The translations under genes and the position numbers were made by a program. Under the pieces are notes generated by a model, which was not told where the DNA came from, did no database searches, and saw only the letters and a program-made list of their open reading frames with translations. 64,000 nucleotides of DNA from Corythucha ciliata (lineage: Eukaryota > Arthropoda > Insecta > Hemiptera > Tingidae), in assembly GCA_038030265.1 (NCBI GenBank), contig CM075939.1, positions 22,053,253 through 22,117,252 on the forward strand, read 5' to 3'. This document shows positions 1-14,399 of the stretch, piece by piece. Position 1 is the stretch's first letter. The number at the start of each line of letters is the position of its first letter.

Positions 1-465
1 TCTATCTCTATCTATCACGCCGGAATAAGATAGTTTGAAGGAAAAATATTACAATAGAACCTCTCGAACAGCCTACGAACTGGATGTTTGATTCCTAAGT
101 CATATTTTCCCAGACTACAGACAAATTCTGATGCCCCATTGATGCTCCAACAGGTTACTCGGGCAATAAATTGGTATAATTTGGCCCCTGAATGGTGAGT
201 AACGTGTCAAAAAACTACCCTTCCCCTCCCAATCATATTTGTATGCCAAAAAACTCTGAATTTATCCTGAATTTGTTTTGAAACAGCCTATGGGCCGGAT
301 TCAGGAACCTGCCTTTACGAAGCTTTGCTTGTTTCTTGGCTGTTCTGGTGTTCCATCCTTACACCAGTGTATAGAAAATCATCTGAAATCATTCATTACT
401 TCGAAAGTTTATCGAAGAAACAGACCTACAGTTTTTGAAGTTATAGAACAGGCCTCCCCACCTAA

Positions 466-613
466 AGCCGGCTCCACACATGCGGCATTTGCCAAATAAC
501 GAGAATTGGAAAATTGGAATTTTCCAATTTTCTATTGGTCGGTCTAGGCAATGCTAGAAATTCATAAATATTTTGCTCGTTATTTGGCAAACACCGCACA
601 TGTGGAGCCGGCT
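466..613. mobile_element. 148-bp MITE with ~40-bp inverted ends and TAA target duplication
   Basis: The ends AGCCGGCTCCACACATG...TTTGCCAAATAACGAG are inverted around a short AT-rich core. TAA flanks both sides (463-465 and 614-616), which fits the 3-bp TWA duplication of PIF/Harbinger elements. Its core motif (GCAATGCTAGAAATT) recurs at about 33250. Confidence 0.75.
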
Positions 614-3600
614 TAACGTAATAACTCATCCGAACAACACATCAATCAACTGCGTTTTGTTATCATCTAATTACTCCCTCTGTTGAAAAATGGCCATTGC
701 CACGAAAAACAAAAATGGATTGTCGCGGTAGTTACCCGTTATTATTTTGAGTCCTCAATCAGTAGGCCAATAATCCGTTCAAGTTCACAAGATAATAGAT
801 AATAATTTAGCGACCCCTGAGGGGTGGAGGCAACGAGAGTTACTGAATAATCCCCCAGGAAATTCTGTGTAATCATGATGTCGTCAATAGAGTTAGGAAG
901 GGCTGCTCTGGCGTCGTGTAATGCGACAGAAACACTGAGTAGGTCTCCAAAAAACTAGGCTTAGCTTAAGCTGTTTTCGGTGAACGAATAAACAAAAGGA
1001 ACGAACAAATAAAAGAAACGTTAAATTAGAAGGAATACTAATCATCAAAAGAGATTCCATCGCACGAGTAGCTATGTGTACTGAAAAGAGGATGTTTATC
1101 TTTTCCTCGCGGGTCTTTTACCGCACAGTAATATAAAACAATGAGGTTTTGATATTGATACAACCGCCAACATCGAAAAAAAAGCGCCTAAAATTACATC
1201 GAACGTTTAAAAAATTCGGTACAAAACACTCACAGACCAGTTTCACGGTCTGCAGGTTTTGGGTTAAAAAAAAAATAAAGCCCACCGAGTAGAGAATAGA
1301 CCCGGAGGCAAGAAAAAAAGACGCAAGCGGGTAGGGAGTTTCACTTTCTCCGAGGTAATTGAGTGAACTTCTGTCATGAACTTGTAGTCAACACAATTTT
1401 TTCAGCGATGCGTATCAGTAGATAAAGCAGGGATGAAAGTTAAAAAATGAGAATTTTTGTGAATTAACCCGGATTAGGATGAAACGAGTAGTTATACAAC
1501 ATATTCTACAGTCTTTTGAAAAATGTATTTGAACACAAAAGCTCGTGAGAAATATTGTCTAAAAAGCTATTCTTTTAGAGCCTACTTTTCCATTTTTATG
1601 ACGTCTAATTCATGGTACAAACACGATGAAAAATAATAATAAATAAAATAATCGTTCTGTGGTTGGCATAGAAAATTTTGATCCCTCAAATAACTAAAAC
1701 AAGGAAATTCGATGCTTTGTGATCCCCTGATTTCAAAAATTCCACTCGCTTTCTACGTTCAAGACCTTTCTTGTGAGGCTTTGTACACTTCATACCAACC
1801 GCACACATATCTCCTAAAAGAGATAGCAGATTGTGATGAAATTGTCACGCTATTCATATTGAAATTTGAATTAGACGAGTCCAAGAGGAGTAGAAGGAGG
1901 AGGAGTGGGTTGTACGTTTCCTCTAAACGCGTGTCTCCTAAAAGATTCAACCGATTTTACTGTAATTTTTATAGCGCCTACATGTAGGCTAGGCCCTCCA
2001 TGGTCCTAGTAAAAGATTCGAATAAGTCAAGAAGCAGGGGATACGAATTGGGGCCAAATTTGACCAAAAAATCGTCAAAAAGCGCTCGGGCACCTATTGC
2101 GAAACTCAAGCCCATGTCGAGGAACCATTTGACTACATCCATTAGCAGACGTTTTTCAATGAGTGAGAACAACACAAATGAACGGGTAAAAGAAAACTGT
2201 TGCCTCTCATAAATGTAAACGGGTTTCTAAGAAATACGCATTCAATAATTTATTCTCGGGGTCTGTCCGATCTCAGTTGGTAGGGGTTTATACGAGCTGG
2301 TCTTCAATGTTTTATTCAAGTTTATTCCTAGGAAGAGGTGTTGTAAAGGGACAGGCAGGGGATCACGAACTGTACAAAAAAAGCACGTCCAAAAGACCGT
2401 AAAATATATGGAAAGCTCTATGTTTATAAGCCATCGTAACAAACTAATGATAAAGAAAAATAATTTAAATGTCTACCACCCCCAGATCAATACCTAAAAA
2501 ATTCATGCCGCGTCGCACACGAAGAAAAAATTAACTTCGCTCAAAACCTGGGAATGGGTATCAATAGAAACTCACAGAGTGTGACAATAATGTTCAGCTT
2601 GTTTTTTCAGTTAGAGCCATGAAGCAATCCTCGCACCCTTGGTTTGCGGTTCGAAACTGGCAATTTTGCGACGTAAACTCACTATTTATACAGCTCACTA
2701 ATTTTATATTAGTAGTACTTACATAGAACTCTGTTAAAAAGAAGTCAATTTCCACCAGTTTTTCCCATTAAGATATGTTTTAATTCTAAGAGGACAGGTA
2801 GACGTAAACTACTCAATGGCAGATTTTTGAACAAATGGAAAACGCTATTAGTCTCCGGAGCCACCAGAACGACTGCGGAGCGGCTTTTATTGCAGTGTAA
2901 TAAATTAACTTGATGTTAATTGTCTTTTACATTTATTTATTTTATTTTATTTTTATTCACACACAATGGTGTCAGCCCCCAAAAGCTCAATCTTGTGGAG
3001 GGGCTGGAGCCCCTGGAATGGAAAACCTGTTGCAACTCCTTCATTTCTAGCTATCTCAAACGTGATGCCTATACATGGATAGCATTTGTTTTTACTCTTT
3101 CTCATTTTTCTTTGGCGATTGAAAACGTTACTCGTAAAAGAGTGATAAAGCTTTCAGCTAAGACTCAGCGAGATTTCTTTATTTCAACCCGTCGCAGTCC
3201 GTTGGTTGGAGGGGGCGTGAGAAATCTGTTTTGAGTGTGAGTCAAAAAGATGTAGAAGAAAAAAAAAAAAGAGATATTTTACAAAAGAGAAAGGTCCCGG
3301 GAGAAAGTGGTTGTTGGCACATTAACCTTCATGCCTTCTCCCTACAATTTGATTTCTCGCTTATCCCGGAATAACAATATCGAAACAAGAATGACGTTTT
3401 CCAATTTTAAGACTGGGGAAACATTGGGCAAGTCCTTCTTTTAATACAAGGTCGTAGGACAATAATTTAGTATCGCCATCTTCGTAAGTAACAAAGCTTG
3501 AAAGTTAATGTCAAGTCTTCCTTTCTCTTGCTGTCCACGTTAGTGTTAGAGGACATCCATTGTCAAATTAAAACCGAAATAATCATCATACCTGAACCTA

Positions 3601-4439
3601 ACTCTACAAAAAATACACCCCCTCGCTTGTACTCCTCACCTTTTCACTCGCTATTCATTACATTAATTGCATATTGTTCACGTATGAGTATAGTAAGCAG
3701 AATGCAAAATTGATGAAGAGACCCGTTTTATATACACACGACAAGACTTCAAAGCCTTATACGCGAAAGGGACATCAAGGCTGTCTGATTATTTTTATCC
3801 TCGAACGAAAACCATGCTAAACATACCTTCTTGAACAACCTTAGCGAACCAATTTATCAGGGTAAGGTCGTTACTTATACGGAAATCATTAGAACACATT
3901 TTTCCTCCTAAAAATGTACAAACACACACACCTGCCCTCTTTCCTTGGACGATTTTCTCTCTCTCTCTTTCGTTTTTTGTAGAATTGAAACGAGTAATTT
4001 AGCAGGCATCCTTAGACAATTCCTATTCAATTTCCAATTAAATGAAAATCGAGAAAAGGATCTTTCCCTTTTTCTTTATCGCTGAAGGAGCGAAAAAGTT
4101 AATTAATATTTTCAGGGGAAAAAATAAATGGAGCAAAAGGGGGAAGTAGGGGCACTGATTATTTTCTGAATACACTTTCACGCGAATTACTGTAAGTTTC
4201 AACTCCAAAGTCCTATTGTTGAGTTAGCATAATCGTAGCAAGTAGGACGAAATTTTTTGTTTCGCCTGAAAAATTCACTTCCCTACAGGACATGTTGGAA
4301 AAAAACCTTTCCCTCCTATCCTGTTCACAACATCAGACTGAAGATTATCCATAGAAAAAAAAAAACTGGAAAACCGAAAAAATAGTTCTTGTAATCACTA
4401 AATAAGAGCAAAACGAACTATCCCACTAGCACACTTCCT
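614..4439. other. 3.8 kb without a recognised gene
   Basis: AT-rich sequence with short chance ORFs only. I see no domain, splice-chained frame or RNA gene in it. Confidence 0.6.
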
Positions 4440-6660
4440 TGCAATCGACATCGTCTGGCCGAGTGGCTGGCTCATTTTAAATAGAAATTTCGCGGTTCTG
4501 CCTAGTTTTAAAACCAAAATTCGCCGGACTGATCCATTTAAAACCACTAAAAACGAAATTTTACGGGGCTGGCTCTTTAAAAACAGGCATCGGCTCACCA
4601 AAAAAAAAGTATGTCTGGTTCCTTTCAAATGCAAAAAACTTCGTAAGGTCGGTCTTCGTGGAAATAATTCCCTGAAAAAATCAAATTTCGCGGGGTTAGA
4701 ACATTAAAACCCCGATTTCACGGTGTAGGCTCATCCTCATAGGGGCGGCCTGGGAGGAATGTAGTTTTTCTGTTGCGTTAAATTTTAGCCGCAAACTTGC
4801 TGCTGCAAAGTAAGAACCGCGAGTACGCGTTCTCACTTTCATTCGAAAATTAGCGGGTTTTAGTCGCGTATCAGCCCTTTTTCTCGATTTAGGTCATGAA
4901 TAAGCGCCTTTTCTCAATTTTGGCACGAAATATTTCTCAATTTAAGCCGAGATTTACTGTTTTCCTAAATTTTAGCAACTGATTAGCGTCTTTTTTTAAA
5001 ATGACAATGTTAGGCGCGAAATACCAGTATCTGAAATGGATGTCAATATTTAACCTGATCTGATCTGGTCTAATCTGATGGCACCTACCATCATTGGCAT
5101 TGGTAATATTAAAAGTAATTTCAAGTTTGACGCTGATTTTCTCAGTAGGTGGGCAAAATTCAAGCTTATAACACTGAACGACGAAGATAAAAGTCTGGCC
5201 TTTACAACGGAGCCATCAGATTTGACGTGACTCATCTGGTTGCTAAGGCACGGACGATTTTCTTCAAGAAAACAAGGTAGTTTTGAAAACTTCTAAATCC
5301 GTGAATATGTCGGAAACTATTAGGAATCGGACTAGGGTCAATATGACTTTTTTTTTACGCATTTGTGACATAGAATCACCAGCCTAAATACTGGCATCCA
5401 TTTCAGAAACACCCTGTATTTGTCAATTTCAGCTTAGATTGAGAACCTTTACTCAATTTCTCAAATCGAAGAATTCGCAGATTTTCTCAAATTGATCCTC
5501 GAATTATCGTTTTCCCCTATTTTAGATGCGAATGAGCACTTTTTCTCAATTTTAGCCGTAAATTAGCGCATTTTCAGAAGTTTAGATGCGAATGATTGAG
5601 TTTCATTAATTTTGGCCGTGAATCAGCGAATTTTCTCAGTTTCAGTCGCGTCGAATTAGCGGGTTTTTTCAGATATACACGCGAATCAGTGTTTTTCTCC
5701 ATTTTCTGGCTGTTAGGTGTTAGCCGAATTATTTCATCATTAATTTAGCCGCGATTTAAGAGGGGGTTTTTCATATGAATCCACTAATTAGGGGGTTTTC
5801 TCATTTTTAACGGCGTATAAGCACCATTTTCAATTTTAGCCGCGAATCAGCACTTTTTTCCACTGCTCAGCCATGTTAATCAGCGTTTTTCTCCATTTGT
5901 GCTGCAAATAAGCGTTATTTCTTAGTTTTAGTATTTGTAAGTAAGTATATAAGATTTGAGAGAATCTGTTAATTCGCGGCTAAAATTGCGTAAAAGCGGT
6001 AATTCTCGGCTGAAGTTGAGAATTAATTATCGCTAAAACTAAGAAATAACGCTAATTTGCAGCGATTGATTATTGATTATTGATCCACGAATTAGATTTT
6101 TTCTCCAAAATTAGCTGCGAATATTAGCACTACCTCAATTTCAGCTGGGAATTAGCGGGTTTCTGGGAGTGGATCCTCGAATTAGCGTTTGTCCTCAATT
6201 TTAGCCGCGAGTTAACAATTTTTTTTTGCAATTCTAGCCATGAATTAGCACTTTCTTTCGCTTTTATTCATGCAAATTGGCACTTTTTCTCAATTTTAGT
6301 TTACTCAATATTAGCTGGGCTGGCTGAGCGATTGCTCGCATCTTTTTCTCAATTTTAGCTGCGAGTTGATGATTTTTGTTTCAATTCCAGCCTCGAATTA
6401 CCACTAATTTTTTCTCTTTTTGCTATGAATTGGCACTTTTTCGCTATTTCAGCTATAATGTTAGCATTTTTTATAAACTTTTTGCCACGTTCTTGCTCCA
6501 ACGATTCGCAAATCGCTTGACTCATCAATTTTAGCCGCTTATCAAATGGCCTACGCAGATGGTTTAGATATCTCGAATAGTTTATTTGTCTTAATTGAAG
6601 CGGCAAATGAGCGCTTTTTCTCAATATTAGCAGCGAATCGACACTTTGAAACCTAAAATT
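4440..6660. repeat. AATTTCGCGG-type array, mostly 'Type A' units
   Basis: From 4440 to 4740 the units look like AAATTTTACGGGGCTGGCTC. From about 4780 the theme is TTTTCTCAATTTTAGCCGCG then AATTAGCG, repeated with heavy divergence for nearly 2 kb. Spacing is roughly 25-32 bases. Confidence 0.75.
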
Positions 6661-9600
6661 ACCTATTTTTCCAGCTATAAGCCCCCTCCTCTCCTTGGGG
6701 CTTCCCCTGGACGGGCGCCCCCGCCTCGTCACTACATCGGTTCATCACTACTGCTATATCCAAGAGAAACAGAGTCATCCAAAAAACCGCAACTACTGTG
6801 TGGTTGCTGTCACGGGGGGCGGGTTCCCCTTCCTTGTTCCTGAAGAGAACAATAACACCTACAGGTGTCGTTAGTCATTTTTTTTGGGCTAAATTGAAGA
6901 CTTATATTAGGGATTCTTTTAGCAAATGACCTCGTTTGTTTTGTAAAGTAATGTTTCGGGTGTAGATTACCCGAAATTCGAAACCCCCAATTCAGAGAGT
7001 ACCCTGCTCGCCGTAGGCTGACGTGAGAACCGCGATGTCCACACGAGATGTGAGAACGCTGAGAATTGATGGGGTTGGGCTTGCCGGTGGCACCACAATT
7101 ACACTGAGAGAGGTGATGGGGATTTTTTTTTCAAAACTATTCAGAAGCGAATAAAAATTCGCTATTCCGAGGGAATAAAAATTGTTGAACTGAAGTCGTT
7201 AATTTAAAAATAAAAAAAACTCGAAAATATTCAGAAGCGCTTTGCATAATGAAGTACTGTCAGGCGAAGGGAAGTTCAGCCCAAGAGTTACGCATACCAA
7301 GACGCGCGTGCATTGGCTAATACATATGATAAGACGGGAAATGTTCACATTGCCCGGTAAATGCGCACGTTTGCCAGTCAAAATATGCACGTTTACCGGT
7401 AAATCAGTATTATATTTACCGGTGTACGCACTTTAATCGTGTCATAATTTAATCTTTACTTCTACAAACAAAGTTTCTATCAAAATAAATAGATGTGATA
7501 TCATGTTTAGAACTAAGGTTTAGAAGGGCTTGAAAAATCAAAAGTACTTAGCTGAATGATTGAAAGTGGATCACGGTAAAATACGTTATTCCCCTCAAAC
7601 CATCTTTAGTTTGATTATAGAATTTAGAAAAATTGTATTTATTCTTTATTTGTAGCACCAAATGAAATATTTTAGAACAACGAACCTTTTAACTTCTATT
7701 AATTTTCTGTGTATAAATCTTCAAAAGTAAAATAAAAATGGCTACAAGGATACGTTTTTGTTTTAGTAACTCCTTGCCAAGGTGCACTCATTATTATATT
7801 TTCAAAGGGGGCTGATTGTTACGTTCGCGACAATGAAGTGAGTTTTCTTGCTTAGGCAGCAACCAGGGTATAAAAGGTGAAAAAAAAAAATTAAAAAAAA
7901 GGTGACGTTCAATATGAGACAGTTCGAGTCAAAAGAGTGATGAAAAGAAAAAAAAAATATCGTGAGTCATGATCGACCTCTTTTTGAGAGGCCTGGAAGA
8001 TGAGGGTGAAGCGAGGTCGGAACCGGATACAATGTGGCCGGATAGCCGTGGTCGTGGGAGTGGAAGGTGGTCTTCGGAGGGAATAAAAGTAGCCGAAGAA
8101 AGCGATGTATAAATGAAACGAGAGTGAATGGCGAACCGTCTCCACTACTCACTTTCCCATGATAAGAAAAGGAGAAGACGATTCCACCGCGACTCATCGA
8201 ACCCAAAAGGCTTTTTCCCGGGCCTGGCTATGGTCCAACTATATCGGAGATTTATGTCGAATTGAGCGTTCGGATATGATACGGGGAAAGCGGAGGGAAA
8301 ATCTGTGAAAAAGTTTTCGGAGCAAAAAACCTCCACGGAATTGTCGTACTATCTCTTCGTTCCTTTGAATAAAACTTGTAAACAAGCATGATTCTACCAC
8401 TGAAATTACATATAGCAATATAGTTCCAAGTCGGAGAGGTATCGTAGGAAAGATAAAAGGCCAGAGCATTTCCATTTGTAGACAACAGTTACATCAGTAG
8501 CACTTTGCTCTATGGTAAAATACGTCGACAAAAAAAAAGACAAATTCGCGTCTATAAGCGAGAGCAACGGACATTATTTTGAAAAATGCCAATTAACGGT
8601 GAACAATAGTGGTGGGAGTGTAAGGAGATAGTCAGGTAGCAAAACTTCATTGCATTGTTTAAAATTGTATTCTACCTATTTCAATATGACCTTCTATTCT
8701 ACAGTACCGGATAAAAATATCTTAAAAGGGACTTCGAAGCTACTTTTTTTCCCCCTCACCCCTCTTCATCACTTTCAAGTTGAATTTGAGCCAAACTACA
8801 ACACATTATTTCATTTTTCTACCCATTTTCGGGCGCTAAAAACTTCTTTACTAACAACCTTTAAGTTAAATGCAAACCAACAAATTTTTCTTCGCCGCCC
8901 TCCGGGCAATCCCTTTCTGAAACCATTTTTATTATCGACCCCCCCCCCCCACAAACACTCTCTCTCATTCGCATCCCTTCACGAGTTTTAAAAACGACTG
9001 GAAAAAAAAAAGAAAAAAAAAAAGCTTTCACATTACAAAAGCATCCAACCAGTTTGAAAGGCTTTCCCTTCCCTTTACAAAATGCATCTAGAAACCATTT
9101 ACAAAAGTCACTTGGTGGGGGGGGGGCGATGGAAGAAGGAATAAAAGTAATGGTAAATGTTTCAAGAATTCGCCAGCTAAATATCCCTCCTCTTCCTCCA
9201 CCAACTCCACTTTGACTACTCCAAGAAAGACTCCCGCAATTTGTGCTATCTTTAAATGGAGTTGATAAAACTAGATGAATAATGATGAGAACGATTTGAG
9301 AAGGTTGTTTTTGTTTTTAATTCATCGCTATCCTCTTTAAGGCCTTCTTTTCCGGCTTCTTCGCCCTCTTTTATGCATGTTCTGTGCCAAATGGTAGCTA
9401 AGTATCCACTTTCTACCTTTTCTGAAACGATTTAGTTAGCAGATCGTAAAAAATATTTTTAAACGTTTTGAAAGACTCGATTTCGTTACTCCTCCAAAAT
9501 TGTTAGTCCGGGACTAGATACAAACTACTGGTACACACTCGGTCTAGTGCTACGTGAACGTGATGGCATGACATTATTTTACTATTCAATAGAAGCTATC

Positions 9601-10249
9601 TCCGACACCCAGGGCCTTCCGAAAGTTCATGTAGCTTACCAGCAAAGCTGAATTGATCATCTGTTCGAGTGTTTCTCGGTATTCATGGAATCGTAGGTCG
9701 TAGCAGAAAATAGTATCCAAGAAAATTGTCAACTCATTCAAGGAGTCACAGAACAACAACGACATTCATCAAAAATTTCACGCCCCAAATTTCGCGGGAC
9801 TGGCCCGCCCCAAAAGGACGCGAATGATGATGATATGAATATTCCCTCTTCCTACCAGTTGGAAACTTGTCAGGACTGCGACTCCTTCGGAAGAAAGTTA
9901 AAAAACGAAAAAGACTGGTCCCTGATATATCTTCAGTTGGACTTAGCTCGCCCGACGTCCGAGTGACTCCAAAGACATAACCCAAAGATCGCCTACTTAA
10001 CAATATATTCAGAAAAAAGAAAAAAGCATTGTTTTACTGTAATCTGCGGAGCTACAGCATCACCCGACGTGAGGGATACGGCAAGAAGTACCGCCGACCC
10101 GCTGCCGTGTGTGAGCACCGATCATCGGGGGTTCTTAAATGTGAGACGTAGAAGGAGTCTCCTTTCCTTTTCTTATGTCAACCCCATATTATTATTTATA
10201 ACCTTGGACTAGGTCCTGAGGATGATTTTAAATAAATCGAAAGCTTGAC
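6661..10249. other. 3.6 kb without a recognised gene
   Basis: Contains a GC-richer patch (6675-6740), a palindrome TTTACCGGTAAA at about 7391, overlapping minus-strand chance ORFs at 7909-8485, and homopolymer runs at 8939-8952 and 9115-9127. Nothing recognisable. Confidence 0.55.
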
Positions 10250-11250
10250 CATAGACCCGATAACTGAAAATCGTTACACTTCGCTGGTCGATAAACACAG
10301 CCTCCAATTCCGTGGGGATGGCTCCACGAAAAAACCAAATCTCGCGGGACTCGCTCCCCGAAAAACTTAATTTCGAGAATTAGCTCATTAAAAACTAGTT
10401 TCGCGGGGCACGCTCGCACCCCGAAAAAAACAACTTAGTGGCTTTCACTGCTACAAAAAAAAGATTTCGCGCTAATGGCTCACTCAAAAAAAAAATTTGC
10501 GAGTTTGGGCCACTCGAAAACACATTGGAAATGAAATTTCACGGAGTTGAGTCGTGGGACTGGCTCCATGAAAAACTCGAATTCTGAGGGGTTGGCCTCC
10601 AGAACCTATTCCAACACAAAAGAATCAATTCCACGGGTTTTCCCGAAGTGAAAAACGTAATTTCAGGGGGGAAGGGGCACACCAAATTTCCCCACCCCAA
10701 ACTCACAAGCTTATGAGGGGCAATGACGTGTGGTACGGGCTGCTAACCTAAGCATGAGTAAATTTCGTGAAGTGGGCTCATTCAAAACGAATTTCGTGGG
10801 CGTGGCTCATTAAGAACCAGTTTCACGGGACAAGTTCGCCCAAAAAAAAACAACAATTGCTCGGCTATCACTGCTACAAAAACAAAAAAAGCAAAAAAAA
10901 AAAAAAAAAAATTGCGGGGCTGCCCCTTATAAAGAGCAATTTTAGGTGTCTGACTCCTTTAAAGAAAAAAATGTCGCATGGGTCCTTATTTGCCCTATTC
11001 AAAACAAATTCCGAGCGACTGGCTCACAAAAAAAATGCTTGTTTCGACGAAACCTCAATTCGGTACGCTCTACATCTTCAATAGAAGTTGGCTCGACCAA
11101 ACTCAATTTTGCGGTGCCGGTTCACCAAAAAATAAAAAAATTAAAAAAAAAAATTAAAAAAGCGCAGGTTTTGCTGCATAAAAGACAGACTTTTGCGCTT
11201 TGAACCATTCAAAAAATTGCAAGTTTTGCGGTGTAATAGTCATTTATTAT
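10250..11250. repeat. AATTTCGCGG-type array, 'Type B' units
   Basis: Repeated theme: CAAATCTCGCGGGACTCGCT, then ACTAGTTTCGCGGGGCACGC, and so on, separated by A-rich stretches and GCTCACTC-like links. Confidence 0.75.
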
Positions 11251-11399
11251 GGTTGAAATGCTAGTAGCAAAGTCAAGGATTAGGACATAGGCCCATGGGC
11301 GTAGCCAGAGGAGGTGCGGTAGTGGGGAGTTGCTCTCCCTTAGCACAGACCTTAGAGTCTTCTTATATACTTACTAAAGCGTGATTTTAAATATAACTA

Positions 11400-11670
11400 A
11401 AGTACGCGACACGAAATAAGGCGGGTGTGACTCATCGACTAAAAAACCAACGTTGCGCATTGTAGTTGTAGTCCCAAAGATTCGATGAAAAGCTCAAGTC
11501 TACACCCATAGCTGGCAACGTTGCGCTCCCATCGTTGTCACTTTGGAGAGCTGTGAGCCGGTGAGCGTTCGTAAAACCCCACCCCACATCACCACCCACA
11601 ACGCACGGAGTGGCAGCAGGGCATGGGAGGGCCGATGAGTCACACCCGCCTTATTTCGTGTCGCGTACTT
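11400..11670. mobile_element. 271-bp MITE with perfect 38-bp inverted ends and TA flanks
   Basis: Bases 11400-11437 and 11633-11670 are exact reverse complements (AAGTACGCGACACGAAATAA at the outer end). TA flanks each side (11398-11399, 11671-11672), as expected for Tc1/mariner-type insertion. No coding capacity is visible. Confidence 0.8.
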
Positions 11671-12469
11671 TAGAGAGGTAATCGCGCTTTGCGCAGCGAA
11701 TTCTCATGTCACCCCCCGCGTAGCCCAACGGATAAGTCACGTGACCACCCCACCACTTAATTTTAAGAGGCAACCGAACAATAACCTACCAAGCCTTGGC
11801 TCTCGTGCTCTCCCTTCCATTACTGTTGTTCTTTGTGTTGATGGTGTTCCTGTGTTCCAATTTTTCCACTTTATTTTCTTTTACCTATTTTCACTGTCTT
11901 TCAGTTCCTGTCTTATTTCAATCGTTCTTCTTGTACTCTCCTTGTTTCCTATCGTCTTGCCTTCAGCAATTCCTGATCGAGCTGTTTGCTGGATTTCCTT
12001 CTGCGAGATATTTGGAAATTCTTTCCTACGTCTTGCAGTCATTCTTTGCCCATTAGATTACACCTTTCACGCGTTGAAAATGGTACTCAAGTGTTGTGCT
12101 CCGAATTGCCTGCAAAGGCGTGATAATAATGTGATTGGACGCCATAAGAAAAAAACAAATCCGCCTCCTTGCTCAAGTTCACCCAAAGGCAATATGACTG
12201 GTGAGAGTGCTCCTGTGCTGGCGGATGTTCGTTTTAAAAAAAACAGAGCGAACGACGGGGATAACTAGAGGTAGAGGTAGTAAAGGGTTACATTCACGTT
12301 ACACAGTCACGTGACTTCATGTTGGCCTCGCGCTATCTCTACCACGCAGCCTGAAGCGATCTCTATCTAATAACGGACTTAGTTGGGCAACTGCCTACCC
12401 CCAGATACCATCAAAAAGTTAAAATCCAACGGGGTCGCTACAATTTGTTTCGTCAACACTTTCTCGAGC

Positions 12470-14150
12470 TCAGCAATAAACCAATTCCTTGGATTTCGCT
12501 CACTAAAACACCTATCGAAGCTTTCTTGTGCTGAAAACCCAATTTTGCGGGGCGGCCTGATTCAAAACCACTCTCGTAGTTTTTACACTAAAAACATGTT
12601 TACAGCTCTGCCTCATTAAAAAGACAATTTCTCAGATTCTAATCACTAGGCACCAATTTTTGTGAGTGTTCTTTCAAAGAAAAGAAAGAAGAAAAAAAAA
12701 ACATTTCCCAGAAAATCCTAATTTCTTGTATTTTGCTCACTAAAAACCTAATTTTTCTCAACAGAAAAAATTTTTTCATGAAGCATGGTCACAAAAAAAA
12801 ACGAGAGCTCGAGTTTTCGTTGCTATCAAACGAATTTTGCAGGGTGCCCAAATTCAGAGAACGTTTTTGCTTATTTTGCACATCAAACGCCATTTTAGCT
12901 GATTTGGATGACTGTAAAAACCAATTTTTCAGATTTGGCTCCCTTCACCAATTGTTCTGATAAAAAAAAAAAAAAAAATCCCTGACTGATTTTGCTCAAT
13001 TTCTGCACTAACGATAAGACGGATTTTATCTGGATTGATTTCTCGGATTTCGTTCACTAAAAAAACCTATTTCACAGATTTTGTAGGTGAAAAACCAATG
13101 CCTCATTCAAAAGCCAATTTCACTGATTATTTACATGGAAATTCTTACTAAAAACCTCTTCACTCACTCAAAACCTCTTTTCACTAAAAAAAAAAAACCA
13201 CTTTTGCAAATTCCAAAAGAAAAAAATTGGTGCAAATCCACAGTTCATGGAATAGCTTCTTTTAGTAACGTTATGGAGAACTTGCATGAATTTTTTTTTT
13301 TTTTTTTTCGTTCTCAGTCGAGAGTGGTGCTAAAACAAAAGAGAATGGGGAAAACCGCAACTCAATATATTTTTTTGAATATTAACTAAACAGAAATGCA
13401 GTTCGATGACTAATTTTTTTTATTTTTTCAGAGCCATAAATTTTTTAAAGAATAATAATAAATCGTTACAGCAGGTAGCGATTTTTAATTGAATTTTAAA
13501 ACATCCGTGAATTACCAGCTGATCGACTTAGACGAGGGTTGGAAATGTGACGTCACAACCTCCAACCAACCTCTCTCAGGCACGTCCCCCTTCCATCCTC
13601 ACCAACCATCTGCCCACCCACTTCGCCACTCATCAAGTATCACTGCAACATTCCTGCATCATAGAACCTTACTGTTACAACAACTTGCACATTCATTGCT
13701 TCGCTGTTTTGCCTTGGTGTGCTGCGTTCCTATTTATTGCCCTATTTCGTCAGAAAAATTAAATGCACTAAAATGTTGTTTTCCTTGTTGCATCCTCCAA
13801 ACATATGTACTGAGTTGAAGTGCACTGAAACCAGCGTTCAGGTTCGGTTGCTTGTGATAAGCCTGTCAACTGTCAAAGCACGCTAGCGGTATTGAAGTCA
13901 CAAGGTCACTTCTGTCAAAACCTGTTACACCTACTCTTTTCTCAATAACTTCTATCAAAGAACGCCATGAGCGAATAAATAAATAAAAAAAAATAGGCAA
14001 GTTCTCCATTACGTGGTTTTTGGACCCTTATACAAATTTTCGCGATTCTGATTCACAAAAACGTCAATTTCCGGGGTTTGCTCACCGTAGAGAACCATTT
14101 TCGCGGGCATTTAATTGGCTCACTTACCCGAAATATCATGGGTTTTAGCT
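12470..14150. repeat. AATTTCGCGG-type array, 'Type B', weak
   Basis: Units such as CAATTTTGCGGGG, TTTCACAGATTTTG and CATTTTCGCGGGC separated by GCTCACTAAAAA occur at 12470-13130 and again at 14020-14150. Between 13130 and 14020 I see only unassigned sequence. Confidence 0.6.
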
Positions 14151-14399
14151 TGCTTAAGCCCCAATCTCTTTTTGTTTCAATTTCTGGCTTTGTAACAATG
14201 CCAACTCTACGAGCTTTTGCTTTTCCAAAAATACAATTTCCAGAAAGGTTTTTGTAACATACTCAAAGCAGAGTTGCAATGGGGCCAGCAAGCCTGTCGA
14301 GAGAGGGGAGGCACCTAGTCCATTTTCCCCGGGTCCGGCCTTCCATGGGAACCCGGAATCAGTAATCAATAAAAGGAAGAAAAGAGAAGAACAGAAAGC

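Noticed and set aside
4440..6660. CRISPR array
   Set aside because: Units are degenerate, with no constant repeat and unique spacer structure, and the genome is eukaryotic.
7909..8485. Cluster of overlapping minus-strand ORFs as a gene
   Set aside because: Several frames are open over the same stretch with no domain or consistent splice structure. This is a composition effect.
11741..12268. 175-codon ORF with a CCAPNC motif near 12080, THAP-like start
   Set aside because: Only the first cysteines match. No C-x2-H, Trp or FP motif follows, and most of the frame is low-complexity hydrophobic sequence.
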